A stretch of 6,514 nucleotides of DNA from Halobacteriales archaeon QH_8_67_36 (GTDB lineage Archaea > Halobacteriota > Halobacteria > Halobacteriales > Haloarculaceae), in contig PXQZ01000043.1 in assembly GCA_003021755.1 (NCBI GenBank), forward strand, positions 1 through 6,514, read 5' to 3'. The notes under the pieces are model-generated. The model worked only from the letters and a program-made list of their open reading frames with translations. It ran no database searches and had not been told where the DNA came from. Numbering within the stretch: position 1 is the stretch's first letter; each line of letters starts with the position of its first letter. The position numbers and the translations under genes are program-made. Below, one piece after another: positions 5,176 through 6,514 of the stretch.

Positions 5176-6203
5176 ATGAACCGTCGTCGTTTCCTCGCTG
5201 CCACCGGCGTCGCCGGTGCGTCGGTCGTCGCCGGCTGTGGCTCCCTCCAGGAACAGTCGACCCGGTCCGCCCCGACGCGACTTACTACCCCACTCACTCG
5301 GAGGGCATGGAGATGCTGGGACAGAAGCAGGCCGGCGACTACATGATCGGACTGACCTACTCCTACCCCCATCGCTTCTGGACGGTGACCGGGACGACCG
5401 CCGAGCAGGTCACCGTTCAGGACGCCGACAGCGTCCACCTGATGGCGTCGGTGTGGGACCCCGAGACGATGACGGTCCTCCCCATCGAGTCGGGCGTCTC
5501 GATAACCGTCGCCGCGGACGGCGAGACGACTGCCGACAAGCAGCCCTGGCCGATGGTCTCCCAGAACATGGGGTTTCACTACGGCGACAACTACCAGCTA
5601 AACGGCGAGGGCGTCTACGAGATAACCGTCCGCGTCGACGGGATGACCGAACGGCGACTGGGCGGGTTCGCCGACCGGTTCGGGGACGCCGGCGAGATGA
5701 CCACCAACTTCGAGTTCTCCCGCTCGGCGCGGGACAATATCCCATTCACCGAATACCCCGACCGGCAGGGCGGCCGCGCCGCGCTCGACCTGATGAACAT
5801 GGAGCTGATGCCGACTTCCCGGGTCCCCGCTCCCGACGACCTGCCCGGCGAGCTACTGGGTACCGGGAAGGGCAGCGACGAGGTGTACGCGGCCACGTGG
5901 CTCTCGGAGGCGGAGTTCCTCGGGTCGGGTCAGTCCTACCTTGCCGTCTCGGTCCGCACGCCGTACAACCGCATCCCGCTGCCGATGATGACCCTCGACG
6001 GCACCGTTGATATCGGTGGCGAGACCGTTTACGACGACTCGCTCTCGGCCGCCGTCCACCCAGACATCGGCTACCACTACGGCGCCATGGTCGAGGCGAC
6101 CGGCGACCCCACTGTCGCCGTCGAAACCATCGGCCCGTCGCAGGTCTCCCGCCACGAGGGGTACGAGACGGCGTTTCTGGGAACACCGACCGTCGACTTC
6201 TAG
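5176..6203 (+). pseudogene. P19-like iron-binding Tat lipoprotein, frameshifted
   Basis: The gene begins at 5176 with a Tat signal (MNRRRFLAAT) and lipobox VAGC (C21), but that frame ends at 5346. The rest of the protein continues in another frame, whose first ATG is 5307, up to the stop at 6201-6203. Adding one C in the run at 5270-5273, or at 5261-5263, restores one 342-aa protein running through DATYYPTHSEGMEML. The body resembles haloarchaeal 'iron transporter' lipoproteins related to bacterial P19/FtrA: YSYPHRFWTVTG, WPMVSQNMGFHYGDNYQL (81-98 counted from M5307) and a second copy-like region, IPLPMMTLDG with HPDIGYHYGAMV (251-262). Both halves carry His-Tyr-Gly, probably part of metal sites. 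It should sit outside the membrane and bind iron. The lesion may be a sequencing error or a true mutation; if only 5307-6203 were translated, the product would lack export and anchoring signals. Confidence 0.78.
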
Positions 6204-6514
6204 ACCGAGAACGGACTCGGCCCCGCAGTCCAGGGCCACCCCGGGAGCCTGGTCTGGGCCCCGGCCGCCAGCGCCGCGTCGAGGTCGTCCGCGCCGGCGG
6301 CCCCGTCCTCGTCTCCATGCGTTCGCACGTCCGCGACGTGAAAGGTCGCCTCGGCGAGCAACCTGAGCGGCTGGTCGCCGGCGAGCATCGCGGCCAGTTC
6401 ACGGCCCAGTAGCTCGTCTACGACGAAGCCCGGATAGTCGTTCTCGACGTCGAGGTCACGGAGGAGGCCGACCAGCGCAGCGACGTTCACGGCGCTGTCG
6501 CCGTCAGCGAAGAC
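6200..6514 (-). CDS. Unrecognised protein, 3' part only
   Basis: The frame is open from the right edge of the window to a TAG at 6200-6202, giving the last 104 residues of a protein whose start lies outside. The visible part is acidic and looks genuine: VNVAALVGLLRDLDVENDYP, then GFVVDELLGRELAAMLAG, LRLLAEATFHVADV, an acidic linker GDEDGAAGADDLDAAL, and the end WPWTAGPSPFSV. It appears largely helical, with no cysteines and no membrane segment. I recognise no family. A GTG at 6490 could be a start, but the frame continues without a stop to 6514 and no promoter is seen, so partial is the better reading. Its stop codon shares the CTAG palindrome with the convergent P19-like gene. Confidence 0.65.
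   Translation of the reverse strand, partial: VFADGDSAVNVAALVGLLRDLDVENDYPGFVVDELLGRELAAMLAGDQPLRLLAEATFHVADVRTHGDEDGAAGADDLDAALAAGAQTRLPGWPWTAGPSPFSV

Noticed and set aside
5250..5310. Programmed ribosomal frameshift in the P19-like gene
   Set aside because: No classical slippery heptamer or strong downstream stem is visible. A one-base loss in a C-run explains the break more simply.
4992..5579. 195-codon minus-strand frame through the P19-like promoter
   Set aside because: Most of it is antisense to the lipoprotein gene and its signal peptide. Only the last 26 codons have any promoter support, and those are listed separately.
5216..6010. 264-codon plus-strand frame overlapping the P19-like gene
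   Set aside because: It is very rich in Arg, Gly and Pro, which is typical of an out-of-frame reading of haloarchaeal DNA. The conserved motifs are in the frame of 5307.
1..6514. CRISPR array, insertion sequence or phage genes
   Set aside because: No regularly spaced repeats, terminal inverted repeats, transposase or phage-like proteins were seen on either strand.

Overview
The window looks like chromosomal DNA from a haloarchaeon (class Halobacteria). The evidence is high GC with strong G/C preference at third codon positions, very acidic proteins (the prolyl-tRNA synthetase is full of Asp/Glu), an archaeal-type ProRS, a HalOD1-type small protein, two Tat-exported lipoproteins, and several genes with an AT-rich TATA element about 26-29 nt upstream of the start codon and no Shine-Dalgarno sequence, as expected for leaderless archaeal transcripts. 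All family names come from reading the translations; no search was run.

Layout. Positions 1-204 hold no convincing gene, only an 8-bp hairpin. Two minus-strand genes follow: proS (205-1659) and, upstream of it, a degenerate ATP-grasp-like protein (1705-2430), each with its own TATA-like box. A 78-bp divergent intergenic region carrying a perfect 7-bp inverted repeat separates these from a plus-strand pair (2509-3347). That pair is a small three-helix membrane protein and a double winged-helix regulator, joined by an ATGA stop/start overlap. Next on the plus strand is a Tat lipoprotein of the DyP-type peroxidase fold (3434-4702). Convergent to it is a HalOD1-domain protein (4714-4974, minus). 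Then comes a P19-like iron-transport lipoprotein (5176-6203, plus) whose reading frame is broken once near 5260-5274. The right edge holds the 3' part of an unrecognised minus-strand gene (6200 to beyond 6514), whose stop codon overlaps that of the P19-like gene in the palindrome CTAG.

How the parts fit. The most interesting feature is the pair of exported lipoproteins. The DyP-like and P19-like genes are 473 bp apart with an opposing HalOD1 gene between them, yet their promoter regions share a 24-nt block with 22 identities, plus further matches down to the ATG. This suggests control by the same regulator. DyP-family proteins (EfeB) and P19-family proteins (P19/FtrA) are both parts of bacterial iron uptake systems, so a co-regulated, cell-surface iron or heme acquisition module is a reasonable inference. 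The DyP-like protein has Ser in place of the hallmark Asp of the GxxDG motif, so its chemistry may not be ordinary peroxidase chemistry. The membrane protein/regulator pair appears to be a self-contained, probably autoregulated unit. ProRS is housekeeping.
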